A program made the translations under genes and the position numbers. From Bacillus spizizenii TU-B-10 (GTDB taxonomy: Bacteria; Bacillota; Bacilli; Bacillales; Bacillaceae), in the NCBI RefSeq assembly GCF_000227465.1, contig NC_016047.1, positions 945,001-1,009,000 on the forward strand: a stretch of DNA of 64,000 nt, read 5' to 3'. Positions 52,019 through 61,602 of the stretch are shown here, in pieces (within the stretch, counting starts at the first letter, position 1; every line of letters begins with the position of its first letter). The notes beneath the pieces were generated by a model. That model worked only from the letters and a program-made list of their open reading frames with translations. It searched no databases and was not told the DNA's origin.

Positions 52019-53836
52019 ATGAATTCGGTCCCAAACGATTTGCAAACCTGGAAACGTTTTGTGAAAGACGGTGTGCTTGACGAAGCCCGATTAAGAAAGC
52101 GGATCGCCGAGTCATGGCATCGCTGCAAAAAAGCTGAGGTCAATCCTTATTTAGAAAAAGGCCCGAAGGTTTTACAGCAAACGGAGCTGGATCAGCAGTC
52201 AAAAAAACATTCATTCTTCCTGACGACCGCACAGCCTTACCTCGAAAAGCTGCTGCCTGCCATAAAAGAAATGGAAATGATGGCACTGTTAATTGATTCT
52301 GACGGTGTTGTTCTCGCATTGGACGGCCATCCCCGTGCGCTCTATGAAGCCAAACGCATCAACTTTGTCGAAGGCGCGTGCTGGACGGAAACGGCTGTCG
52401 GAACAAATGCGATTGGCACGGCGCTCCACATCAGTGAGCCGGTTGCAATACAAGGATCAGAACATTACTCCATCGCTTCCCATCACTGGAACTGTTCAGC
52501 CGCTCCGATTCACCATGAGGATGGCAGTCTTGCAGGTGTGATTGACATATCATGCCCGGCGGCAGGCGCGCATCCTTATATGCTCGGTATTGCCACGGCG
52601 ATCGCCTATGCCGCGGAACGGGAACTGGCAGCTAAAAGCCGTGAGAAAGAGCTAGAGCTGATCAGCTGTTTTGGCGATAGGGCTGCATCCCGTGTGCCGA
52701 TGGTGCTCTGCAATACCAAACAGCACATCATCAGCGCGAGCATACCGATTCGAACCTCAATGCCGGATTGGCAGGGCCGGCACCTGTATGAGGTGAAGGA
52801 ACGGGGCTTCTCAATCGAAAAAGCCGTCACCATAGGGGATGGCGGCACTTGTTTTTATCTGTCGGAACAAAAGAAAAAGAAGGCGTTTCGATTCAATGGA
52901 GTCATTGGGCAAAGCGGCCGATCGCAAACAATGCTGAAGAACCTTGAACGAGCGGCTGCGGCGGATGCAACGGTTTGTCTGTCGGGGGAAACTGGCACGG
53001 GGAAGGAAGTCGCAGCCCGCGCGCTTCATGAAAACAGCGAGAGGCGGCACGGCCCGTTTGTTGCTGTCAATTGCGGAGCGATCCCGTCTGATTTGATTGA
53101 AAGCGAGCTGTTCGGCTATGCGGAGGGCGCTTTTACGGGAGCGAAACGAAACGGCTACAAAGGCGTCTTTCAAAAAGCGAATCAAGGCACCTTATTTTTA
53201 GATGAGATCGGAGAAATTTCCCACTCGATGCAGGTTGCGCTTTTACGGGTGCTTCAGGAACGTAAGATTACACCGGTTGGCGGGACGAAAGAAATTCCGA
53301 TTGATATCAGAGTCATTGCCGCCACACATTGTGATTTACGCGAGCTTGCCGAAAGCGGGAAAATCAGAGAGGACTTGTTTTACCGCCTTCATGTCTATCC
53401 GATCGAGCTTCCTCCTTTACGCAACCGCCCCGAGGATATTCCAGACCTCTTTCAGTACTACAAACAGAAGAATCATTGGTCTGGCGAACTTCCCCCTGCT
53501 TTTTTGGATGTGCTGAAGCAATGGAGGTGGCCGGGGAATATTCGCGAGCTGTTCAATGTGTTTGAACGTCTTTCCATCAGGTTTCCGGACGGCCGGCTGA
53601 GGGATGAGCCGCTTACGGCTTTACTGGAAGCCGCAGGACTGCCGATCAGCCCGGCAGAAAAAAAGCCGGCTGCTGCCGGCGCGCTGACCCTTCGTGAGCA
53701 AATCCAAAAAGACATCATCATCAAGGCGCTTGAATCCGCACAAGGAAACGTCTCTCAAGCTGCCAAAATCAGCGGGATACCCCGGAGCACTTTCTACAAA
53801 CGTCTGAAAAAATTCAATTTATTCGCTAAATCATAA
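52019..53836 (+). CDS. acoR: Sigma-54-dependent acetoin activator AcoR
   Basis: A 605-residue enhancer-binding protein. The N-terminal GAF-type sensing region (residues about 60-230) is followed by the AAA+ domain with Walker [16 protein letters not shown], the sigma-54 contact loop [10 protein letters not shown], Walker [11 protein letters not shown] and the arginine-finger stretch [22 protein letters not shown] Fis-type helix-turn-helix ([20 protein letters not shown]) ends the protein. The ATG at 52019 lies after GGAGGAG; a reading 12 codons longer starts inside the leader. It should bind the TGAGACA palindrome upstream of acoA. Confidence 0.95.
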   Translation: MNSVPNDLQTWKRFVKDGVLDEARLRKRIAESWHRCKKAEVNPYLEKGPKVLQQTELDQQSKKHSFFLTTAQPYLEKLLPAIKEMEMMALLIDSDGVVLALDGHPRALYEAKRINFVEGACWTETAVGTNAIGTALHISEPVAIQGSEHYSIASHHWNCSAAPIHHEDGSLAGVIDISCPAAGAHPYMLGIATAIAYAAERELAAKSREKELELISCFGDRAASRVPMVLCNTKQHIISASIPIRTSMPDWQGRHLYEVKERGFSIEKAVTIGDGGTCFYLSEQKKKKAFRFNGVIGQSGRSQTMLKNLERAAAADATVCLSGETGTGKEVAARALHENSERRHGPFVAVNCGAIPSDLIESELFGYAEGAFTGAKRNGYKGVFQKANQGTLFLDEIGEISHSMQVALLRVLQERKITPVGGTKEIPIDIRVIAATHCDLRELAESGKIREDLFYRLHVYPIELPPLRNRPEDIPDLFQYYKQKNHWSGELPPAFLDVLKQWRWPGNIRELFNVFERLSIRFPDGRLRDEPLTALLEAAGLPISPAEKKPAAAGALTLREQIQKDIIIKALESAQGNVSQAAKISGIPRSTFYKRLKKFNLFAKS

Positions 53837-53888
53837 AGCATACTTCCTTCAAGAAATGGAAACGTTATGTATGAAGGAGGGTGTTAGA

Positions 53889-54068
53889 ATGAATAGTCAA
53901 AGGGCGAAAGAAATTGTAGAATCCCCCGACATGAAGAAAGTAACATATAACGGAGTTCCTATTTACATTCAGCACGTGAATGAAGAAAACGGAACAGCGA
54001 GAATTTATCCGCTTGATGAACCTGAGCAGGAGCATGAAGTACAGCTGACCAACTTAAAAGAGGACTAA
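53889..54068 (+). CDS. sspH: Small acid-soluble spore protein H
   Basis: A 59-residue minor spore-core protein, starting MNSQRAKEIVESPDMKKVTY and ending HEVQLTNLKED, which is the SspH family pattern. The ATG at 53889 follows GAAGGAGGG; codons further upstream are in the leader. Made in the forespore in B. subtilis. It closes with a hairpin shared with the convergent yfjF. Confidence 0.93.
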   Translation: MNSQRAKEIVESPDMKKVTYNGVPIYIQHVNEENGTARIYPLDEPEQEHEVQLTNLKED

Positions 54069-54071
54069 ACT

Positions 54072-54103
54072 AAAATGGCCCGCTTCATAAGCAGGCCATT
54101 TTG
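54072..54103. terminator. Bidirectional terminator between sspH and yfjF
   Basis: AAAATGGCC / GGCCATTTT enclosing a further GC/GC pairing. Confidence 0.85.
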
Positions 54104-54433
54104 TTATCCGCGCGGCGCAAATAAAATCACACAGACGCCGATGAGACAAATGAATGCGCCGATCCAGTCATAGAAATCAGGTGTTTTCCGGTCGACAAGC
54201 CATCCCCATAGAACCGCAAGCGCGATGAATACCCCGCCATATGCGGCGTATACACGGCCGAAGGAAGGGAAGGACTGAAACGTCGGAAGAATGCCATAGA
54301 CAATCAGGATCAGCGCTCCGGCGATCCCATAGCCGACTGGCTTTGCTTCTCTCAGCCACAGCCAAACTAAATACCCGCCGCCAATTTCGGCAAGCCCCGC
54401 CGCAAGAAATAATAGAATGGTAATCAGCATCAC
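54104..54433 (-). CDS. yfjF: YnfA-family (UPF0060) membrane protein
   Basis: A 109-residue protein with four predicted helices and the YnfA/UPF0060 pattern: [38 protein letters not shown] and [15 protein letters not shown]. The family is related to small multidrug resistance pumps. The start is one of GTG 54433 or ATG 54430, both spaced acceptably after GAGGAG; GTG is taken. Confidence 0.9.
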   Translation of the reverse strand: MMLITILLFLAAGLAEIGGGYLVWLWLREAKPVGYGIAGALILIVYGILPTFQSFPSFGRVYAAYGGVFIALAVLWGWLVDRKTPDFYDWIGAFICLIGVCVILFAPRG

Positions 54434-54481
54434 GCGCACTCCTCAACTTGCTTTATCTTTCATTATAAAGGAGGAGTGCTG

Positions 54482-55039
54482 TTAAAGCTTCGGATGATTC
54501 TCAAATTCCTTCAAATACGCCTTTCGCTGAATCTCCGTAAATTGGCCGATCCAATTGTTTTTCGCCTCATCACTCAGATGGGGGAGGATATAGCGTTCCA
54601 CCGCTTCAAAAAACAGCGGATTGGCGATAATATTCCAGGTAGGGATGCGAACGACCTTTCCGTCAGTTTTCTCAATGATGATATCCTCAAAAAAGATCCC
54701 TTTCAGACTGTAATGATGCCGTCCCATATAAATCCGTTTGATCTCAGAAAAACGCGCACTGCGCTTTCTCGAGAAGATCTCGCCATCAGGCCCGGTCTTT
54801 ACACTGAAAATGACATTTCCCCGGCTTGTAAATGCCGGGAAAGCCATAAAAAATGTGATCAAGCCATAAACAATTGCCATTAATCCGCCGCCCAAATAAA
54901 GCAGGGAATACTTAGATTCAAATGTAAGAGCTTCAGACACCAGCCATACTCCTACAATAAAAGCGCCCCCTGTGGCGAGGAACAGCCATATTCTAAAAAA
55001 CATTCTGCTTTTGACCTTAATTACTTCATTGTTTTTCAA
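54482..55039 (-). CDS. yfjD: Membrane protein with PH-like domain, YfjD
   Basis: A 185-residue protein. Two N-terminal helices (FFRIWLFLATGGAFIVGVWLV and YLGGGLMAIVYGLITFFMAFPAF) are followed by a cytoplasmic region with GPDGEIFSRKRSARFSEIKRIYMGRHHYSLKGIFFEDIIIEKTDGKVVRIP-type beta strands, as in small bacterial PH domains. The start is a TTG at 55039, chosen from AAAGGAG 8 nt upstream. In strain 168 I recall a separate yfjE beside it, which is absent here. It follows yfjC by 23 nt, so it is probably the last gene of the yfjABCD unit. Confidence 0.75.
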   Translation of the reverse strand: MKNNEVIKVKSRMFFRIWLFLATGGAFIVGVWLVSEALTFESKYSLLYLGGGLMAIVYGLITFFMAFPAFTSRGNVIFSVKTGPDGEIFSRKRSARFSEIKRIYMGRHHYSLKGIFFEDIIIEKTDGKVVRIPTWNIIANPLFFEAVERYILPHLSDEAKNNWIGQFTEIQRKAYLKEFENHPKL

Positions 55040-55062
55040 TTGCTATTCTCCTTTATCGCTCT

Positions 55063-55830
55063 TTAGCAAAAAAGTATACCTTTTATAACATCCTTATTTG
55101 CTGGTACGATAGAAAATTCATTTTGAGTAATGCCTGTTACCAGCCAAGTATGACGGCTGCCAGGCAAGACGAAAGCCATGTCGGCCACTTCCGGCGAATT
55201 GTCTTTGTCATAAACAAGACGCATCAGTGTATCCATTTTCCCTTTTCGCAAAGCCAGATCATTTACAAATCGGGTAACGTCCTCTTGATGGTCATGTTTT
55301 TCAAGGAATTCTTTTAGGTAAGAGGGGTTGTCTGAAGCGCCCTCTAAGAGCTTCTCAAATTCATTTGATGTTAATCTCAGAAGCAAACCTCTGCTATTCT
55401 CTTCCTCTACTATATGTAAAAATTCATCTGTCTTAGTAAGCAGGCCTTCATTCGATTCTAGTTTTATAATGCGGTGGACTTGCTCGTCAAAAAGGAGTTC
55501 GTGAGAGTAGGTGCCGAATTTTGATACGTGGCAGGACACATTCTGTTCGGCGCCTTGCCCGTTAAATTTAGAAAGCTTCACTGTATAGTCAGCGTCGTTT
55601 AATACATGGATAAACGGACAGTACTCGTCCTTTAACCGATATTGATGATTCCGAAATTCCGCGGCATCCTTGGCTAAGAGTGAGCGGCACGCCGCTTCAA
55701 ACAAAGCGCCGAGCTGTTCATCTTCTATCTCTGGAAAATAGGCCTGCTTCAAGGCCATTCCCTGTTCAAAAAACCCTTCGCTATAAAAACAAAATAAGAG
55801 TTCCTCTATGCTGATTGTAAACTGCTTCAT
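55063..55830 (-). CDS. yfjC: YfjC, EspG-like soluble protein (unknown)
   Basis: A 255-residue soluble acidic protein with no signal peptide or membrane helix. The N-terminal half is helical (EELLFCFYSEGFFEQGMALKQ), the middle contains LLLRLTSNEFEKLLEGA, and the end forms strands with SRHTWLVTGI and NEFSIVPANKDVI, a pattern like the C-terminus of type VII secretion chaperones of the EspG kind. That resemblance is my reading and is weak. It starts 11 nt after the yfjB stop, with GGAGAA upstream, so it is co-transcribed. Confidence 0.75.
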   Translation of the reverse strand: MKQFTISIEELLFCFYSEGFFEQGMALKQAYFPEIEDEQLGALFEAACRSLLAKDAAEFRNHQYRLKDEYCPFIHVLNDADYTVKLSKFNGQGAEQNVSCHVSKFGTYSHELLFDEQVHRIIKLESNEGLLTKTDEFLHIVEEENSRGLLLRLTSNEFEKLLEGASDNPSYLKEFLEKHDHQEDVTRFVNDLALRKGKMDTLMRLVYDKDNSPEVADMAFVLPGSRHTWLVTGITQNEFSIVPANKDVIKGILFC

Positions 55831-55841
55831 TCATTATTCTC

Positions 55842-57065
55842 CTATCCAAATGAAAATTTCCCTTTAAGGAAATGGGTTGCGCCTTGTATAAGCGAGTCCG
55901 CTGTTTTCTTTGCTGTTTCCATTCCTTTTTTCGCGTTGTCTATCCCTTTATGTATCGTTTGATTCGCCGCATCTATCCCATCATTTACTGATTTGACGAC
56001 TTTGCCGGCTGATTCCAATCCTTTCTTGGCAGTATCAACGACAGCGTGAATCGGTTCTTTCAGCTTTACAGCTGCTTTTTCAGCAAAGCCTGATGTGAAT
56101 TTTGCGATTTTTTCTCCCACAAAACCTCCTACGGCTGATCCGATTGTGCCTCCGACTACTGTACCAACAGGGCCTAACACACTTCCAAGGGCACCGCCGA
56201 CGACAGCGCCTGCCGTTGCCCCTCCTGCGATGAAAATAGTATTATTCACAGCATTCCCGACGGCCTTGGCGTTTTCACGCTTGAGAACTTCCGGTTTGTC
56301 TTGGTATTTTGCGTAATTTTCAGCAATTTTCAAGCCCGCTCCGAACGTTTCAGTCGCACCGGTGATCAGTGTGGCGGTAATGGCATTTCCTTTTGCGAAT
56401 TTCAAGCCCGTTTTTCCGACATCCTTCAAAGTTGAGCGTACGCCGGCTTCATTAAGAAATCCTCTTGTGTAGCTTCTGACGCTGTTTGAAAAATCCACCG
56501 TATCCTGGGGGAAGTACTTTGTAAACTTTTTATGTACCAAATCTGAAAATGGCCGGTTTGTCTTTTTAAACAAATATTTAGGATTCAAAAGCACTCTGGC
56601 CGCTTTTTGATAATGTGAGCTGTCAACGGCCCTGGAAATGTCCAACAGAAGCTTTGAGTGCCGGGCGGTATGTAAGCCGCTTGGCTGTTTCACAAACTTT
56701 GTAAGCCCTAATCCGTAGTATTTTCCCTGAGTCAGCATAAGGGCGGTTAAGCTTGTCATCGTGCCGTATTTGTCGTAAGCGTTATAAAGCTTTCGCAAAA
56801 TATCATCTTGTTGAACAAACTTGTCGCTCGTTTTTCTGATGAAAATCTCATTGTCACTCAGTTTGGTGACGAGCGCTTTCCCTGAGCTCCACGCATCGCC
56901 GACTCCGGAAAAACAGCTGCTGTAGCGGGGATCGCATTGCAAAATCATCTGCCCCAGCTCCAAATGCAGTTCCTTATATTTGTTTTCCATATCGGTTAAT
57001 TCAGTGACAACATCATTTGCCAGCTGTTCGAGCTTATCCGGATCAACTGCAATGTTTCCTGACAC
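55842..57065 (-). CDS. yfjB: YfjB, candidate type VII secretion substrate with glycine-zipper domain
   Basis: A 407-residue protein. The N-terminal 110 residues are an amphipathic helical hairpin resembling WXG100/LXG domains (SGVGDAWSSGKALVTKL); the middle is Lys/Tyr-rich; residues about 280-330 are glycine-zipper sequence (AGGATAGAVVGGALGSVLG ... GGTIGSAVGGFVG) expected to insert in membranes; the tail is repeated amphipathic helices. No signal peptide and no recognised enzyme domain. The start is GTG 57065, not the GTG at 57074, because GGGGGG abuts the latter. It follows yfjA by 5 nt. Confidence 0.8.
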   Translation of the reverse strand: MSGNIAVDPDKLEQLANDVVTELTDMENKYKELHLELGQMILQCDPRYSSCFSGVGDAWSSGKALVTKLSDNEIFIRKTSDKFVQQDDILRKLYNAYDKYGTMTSLTALMLTQGKYYGLGLTKFVKQPSGLHTARHSKLLLDISRAVDSSHYQKAARVLLNPKYLFKKTNRPFSDLVHKKFTKYFPQDTVDFSNSVRSYTRGFLNEAGVRSTLKDVGKTGLKFAKGNAITATLITGATETFGAGLKIAENYAKYQDKPEVLKRENAKAVGNAVNNTIFIAGGATAGAVVGGALGSVLGPVGTVVGGTIGSAVGGFVGEKIAKFTSGFAEKAAVKLKEPIHAVVDTAKKGLESAGKVVKSVNDGIDAANQTIHKGIDNAKKGMETAKKTADSLIQGATHFLKGKFSFG

Positions 57066-57070
57066 ACTGT

Positions 57071-57385
57071 TCACCCCCCGAGTTTATGTCTTTCCTCTCT
57101 TGCTTTACGTTCCAGTTCTTCCATTCTGACAATTTCAGCTTTTCGTTCTTCTATTTTGACGGCGGCTGCCTTCAGCTCCTGGCTTGTTTCAAGCAGCTCC
57201 TGTTCGAATTGGTCGTAGGAGGCTTTCGTTTCCTCGAAATCCTGTTCGAACGAGTCTCTTGCTTTTCCCTGCCAAGCATCCCCCAATGCAGATAACCGGG
57301 ATTCAAGCAGCATTTTAGAGCTTCTGACCTGTTCCGCGGCCGCACTGTACTTGTTTGCCAGCTCAATGACTTTATATGAGTCCAA
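57071..57385 (-). CDS. yfjA: YfjA, WXG100-like helical partner protein
   Basis: A 104-residue all-helical protein: DSYKVIELANKYSAAAEQVR, then SALGDAWQGKARDSFEQDF (the W-x-G turn of a helix hairpin), and a long charged coiled coil (KIEERKAEIVRMEELERK). It resembles DUF5082/YxiB-type accessory proteins of LXG effectors. The start is a TTG at 57385 with AGGGGA 6 nt upstream; a longer reading to 57490 is not supported. First gene of a minus-strand operon. The 57386-57690 gap toward malA has promoter DNA of both operons and an inverted repeat but no gene. Confidence 0.8.
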   Translation of the reverse strand: MDSYKVIELANKYSAAAEQVRSSKMLLESRLSALGDAWQGKARDSFEQDFEETKASYDQFEQELLETSQELKAAAVKIEERKAEIVRMEELERKAREERHKLGG

Positions 57386-57597
57386 CTTTTGTCCCCTGCC
57401 TTTTCTAAATTCACGCACAAATGGATGTTTTATATAAATGATTATAAATAATTCGGCATGTATCCGAATCGTACAAAAGAACCTTTTCATAAGAACTGGA
57501 AGGGCGTATATTCACTCAAATTTCACAGTTGGTGAGACTTTAAGATTACAAAAAAGGTAAAAAAATCAAATCTCCCAGACGTAAGGTAAGTGAGAAA

Positions 57598-57616
57598 TTT
57601 CCCGCTCTATGGGAAA
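57598..57616. promoter_or_regulatory. Inverted repeat in the yfjA-malA intergenic region
   Basis: TTTCCC-N7-GGGAAA, with an additional GTGAGA element at 57590 and GTGAGACT near 57532. It could be the site for the activator MalR upstream of malA. The assignment is inferred from position only. Confidence 0.35.
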
Positions 57617-57639
57617 AAACACTAAAGTTGATCAAATGA

Positions 57640-59070
<1,431 letters not shown>

Positions 59071-59134
59071 CTGAAATTCCCCCATTTTCGAATCTGTAAT
59101 TGTATATAATAGAAAGAAAATGGGGGGATCTGAT

Positions 59135-59899
59135 ATGCAGCTCGAAGAACTGATTAATCAGCACTACAGCAAATTAAATGACAACGATTTTCATATTTTA
59201 AAATATATATTGAATCACAAGCACACGTGCTATCACCTTGGAATCGACGCGCTGGCCAAAGCTTGCAGCGTATCGCGTTCCTCAATTTTACGGCTTGCCC
59301 AAAAGCTCGGTTTCAGCGGCTACAGTGAATTTCGCGTCTATTTAAAGTGGGAAGATCAGCCGGAAGAAGGCGAGAGTATGAGTTTTCAAAAGCTGCTTGA
59401 CGATATTGAATCAAATTTGAAATTTTTAAGGACAAAGGACATGACGGAGATGTGCCAGCTGATTGATGAAGCTGACCGCATTTTCGTGTACGGATCTGGA
59501 AATGCGCAAAAGATATGCGCCCGCGATCTTCAAAGGATGTTTATTCCGCGCCATCGGTATCTCATTTTGATTGAAGACAGAAATGAATTTAATCTGATGC
59601 GCGATGATTTTAAAGTAAACGATCTGTTTATCATCATTTCTCTTTCCGGCGAAACACCGGAGCTGATTCCTCAGGCAAGAATGCTTTCTGCAAAGGGTAT
59701 TCCCTTTATTTCCATTACGAATTTAAAAAACAATGTCCTCGCCCAGCTGACTCCGCATAATCTTTATGCGACAAGCAAACCTGTGACATTAAGCGATAAA
59801 ACGGAAATTGTCGCTTTTGCACCATTTTTTCTCGTTGGCGAAGCATTGTTCCGCGCATATGTTGATTACAAAGAGGCAGAAAAAAATAACATTAAGTAG
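59135..59899 (+). CDS. malR: RpiR-family activator of the maltose operon
   Basis: A 254-residue regulator (GlvR). The N-terminal helix-turn-helix (residues about 1-75, LGIDALAKACSVSRSSILRLAQKLGFSGYSEF) is followed by a SIS sugar-phosphate-binding domain (ADRIFVYGSGNAQKICARDLQ to SLSGETPELIPQA). It should sense a sugar phosphate and activate malA. The ATG at 59135 has GGGGGGA upstream; a weak -10-like TATAAT lies at 59105. Confidence 0.94.
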   Translation: MQLEELINQHYSKLNDNDFHILKYILNHKHTCYHLGIDALAKACSVSRSSILRLAQKLGFSGYSEFRVYLKWEDQPEEGESMSFQKLLDDIESNLKFLRTKDMTEMCQLIDEADRIFVYGSGNAQKICARDLQRMFIPRHRYLILIEDRNEFNLMRDDFKVNDLFIIISLSGETPELIPQARMLSAKGIPFISITNLKNNVLAQLTPHNLYATSKPVTLSDKTEIVAFAPFFLVGEALFRAYVDYKEAEKNNIK

Positions 59900-59913
59900 C
59901 AGGGGGTTCTGGT

Positions 59914-61497
59914 ATGATGCAAAAGATCCAGCGCTTTGGAAGCGCGATGTTTGTGCCTGTTCTATTATTCGCGTTCGCCGGCATTATCGTCGGTGTCAGT
60001 ACGCTTTTTAAAAATAAAACCCTCATGGGCCCGCTTGCCGATCCTGACGGGTTTTGGTATCAGTGCTGGTATATCATTGAGCAGGGCGGCTGGACAGTAT
60101 TTAATCAAATGCCGCTCTTATTCGCCATCGGCATCCCGGTTGCTTTGGCGAAGAAAGCTCAGGCGCGCGCTTGTTTGGAAGCGCTTACGGTTTATTTGAC
60201 GTTCAATTACTTTGTCAGCTCGATCTTGACGGTATGGGGAGGGGCATTTGGCGTCGATATGAACCAAGAGGTCGGCGGAACGAGCGGGTTAACGATGATC
60301 GCGGGCATCAAAACGCTTGATACCAACATTATCGGAGCCATCTTTATTTCTTCGATTGTCGTCTTTTTGCATAACCGCTATTTTGATAAAAAACTGCCCG
60401 ATTTTCTCGGCATCTTTCAAGGCTCAACGTATATCGTGATGATTTCCTTCTTCATTATGATCCCGATCGCTTTGGCCGTGTCTTACATTTGGCCGATGGT
60501 TCAGACGGGAATCGGCTCGCTTCAAAGCTTCCTGGTTGCTTCTGGGGCGGTGGGCGTCTGGATATACACGTTTTTGGAACGGATTTTGATTCCGACCGGT
60601 CTTCATCACTTTATTTACACACCGTTTATTTATGGGCCTGCTGTAGCAGAAGGCGGGATCGTCACGTATTGGGCACAGCACCTCGGCGAATATTCGCAAA
60701 GCGCCAAGCCGCTGAAGGAGCTCTTCCCGCAAGGCGGATTCGCGCTCCACGGCAACTCGAAAATCTTCGGCATTCCGGGGATCGCACTGGCGTTTTACGT
60801 CACGGCCAAAAAGGAAAAGAAAAAACTTGTCGCAGGGCTGCTGATTCCTGTCACGCTGACAGCGATTGTCGCGGGCATTACAGAGCCGATTGAGTTCACT
60901 TTCTTATTTATTTCTCCTTTCTTATTTGCGGTTCACGCCCTGCTTGCTGCGACAATGTCGACGGTCATGTATATGGCCGGTGTTGTCGGAAACATGGGGG
61001 GTGGTTTAATCGAGGCGGTTACCCTGAACTGGATTCCGCTCTTTGGCAGCCACGGTATGACGTATGTGTATCAAATTTTGATCGGGCTTTCTTTTACAGC
61101 TATTTATTTTTTCGTCTTCCGTTTTCTGATCCTCAAATTCAATATTGCTACACCGGGACGGGAAATTGACGATCAGCAGGAAACAAAGCTGTATTCGAAA
61201 AAGGAATACAGAGAAAGAAAAAACAAGGATGAAACAGCTTCTGCTGCTGAAACGGCAGATGACACCGCTTTTCTTTATATTGAAGCGCTGGGTGGAAAAG
61301 ACAATATCACTGAAGTGACAAACTGCGCCACCCGCCTCAGAGTCAGCGTCAAGGATGAAACAAAGGTTGAGCCCGACAGCGTATTCCGCGCGCTTGGCGC
61401 GCACGGCGTCGTCAGGAACGGGAAGGCGTTTCAGGTGATTATCGGATTGAGCGTGCCGCAGATGCGGGAGCGTGTAGAAAAAATATTGAATCAATAA
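59914..61497 (+). CDS. malP: PTS maltose-specific permease, EIICB
   Basis: A 527-residue permease (GlvC). EIIC spans residues about 1-410 with GITEPIEFTFLFISPFLF, and EIIB follows a charged linker, with its phospho-Cys in VTNCATRLRVSVKDE (near residue 464). There is no IIA domain. It takes up maltose as maltose 6-phosphate for MalA. It begins 14 nt after malR, with GCAGGGGG upstream. Domain order matches NagP. Confidence 0.96.
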   Translation: MMQKIQRFGSAMFVPVLLFAFAGIIVGVSTLFKNKTLMGPLADPDGFWYQCWYIIEQGGWTVFNQMPLLFAIGIPVALAKKAQARACLEALTVYLTFNYFVSSILTVWGGAFGVDMNQEVGGTSGLTMIAGIKTLDTNIIGAIFISSIVVFLHNRYFDKKLPDFLGIFQGSTYIVMISFFIMIPIALAVSYIWPMVQTGIGSLQSFLVASGAVGVWIYTFLERILIPTGLHHFIYTPFIYGPAVAEGGIVTYWAQHLGEYSQSAKPLKELFPQGGFALHGNSKIFGIPGIALAFYVTAKKEKKKLVAGLLIPVTLTAIVAGITEPIEFTFLFISPFLFAVHALLAATMSTVMYMAGVVGNMGGGLIEAVTLNWIPLFGSHGMTYVYQILIGLSFTAIYFFVFRFLILKFNIATPGREIDDQQETKLYSKKEYRERKNKDETASAAETADDTAFLYIEALGGKDNITEVTNCATRLRVSVKDETKVEPDSVFRALGAHGVVRNGKAFQVIIGLSVPQMRERVEKILNQ

Positions 61498-61502
61498 AGC
61501 CA

Positions 61503-61526
61503 GCCCTCCTATTCGGGAGGGTTTTC
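61503..61526 (+). terminator. Terminator of the mal operon
   Basis: CCCTCC / GGGAGGG with a 5-nt loop, followed by TTTTCG. Confidence 0.85.
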
Positions 61527-61602
61527 GTTTGCCGTCAAAAAGACCGCCATAGTAAAGTAAAGAAAGAGACAATCGAGTAAAAAGGGGTTTGGAGGCTTTT
61601 AC

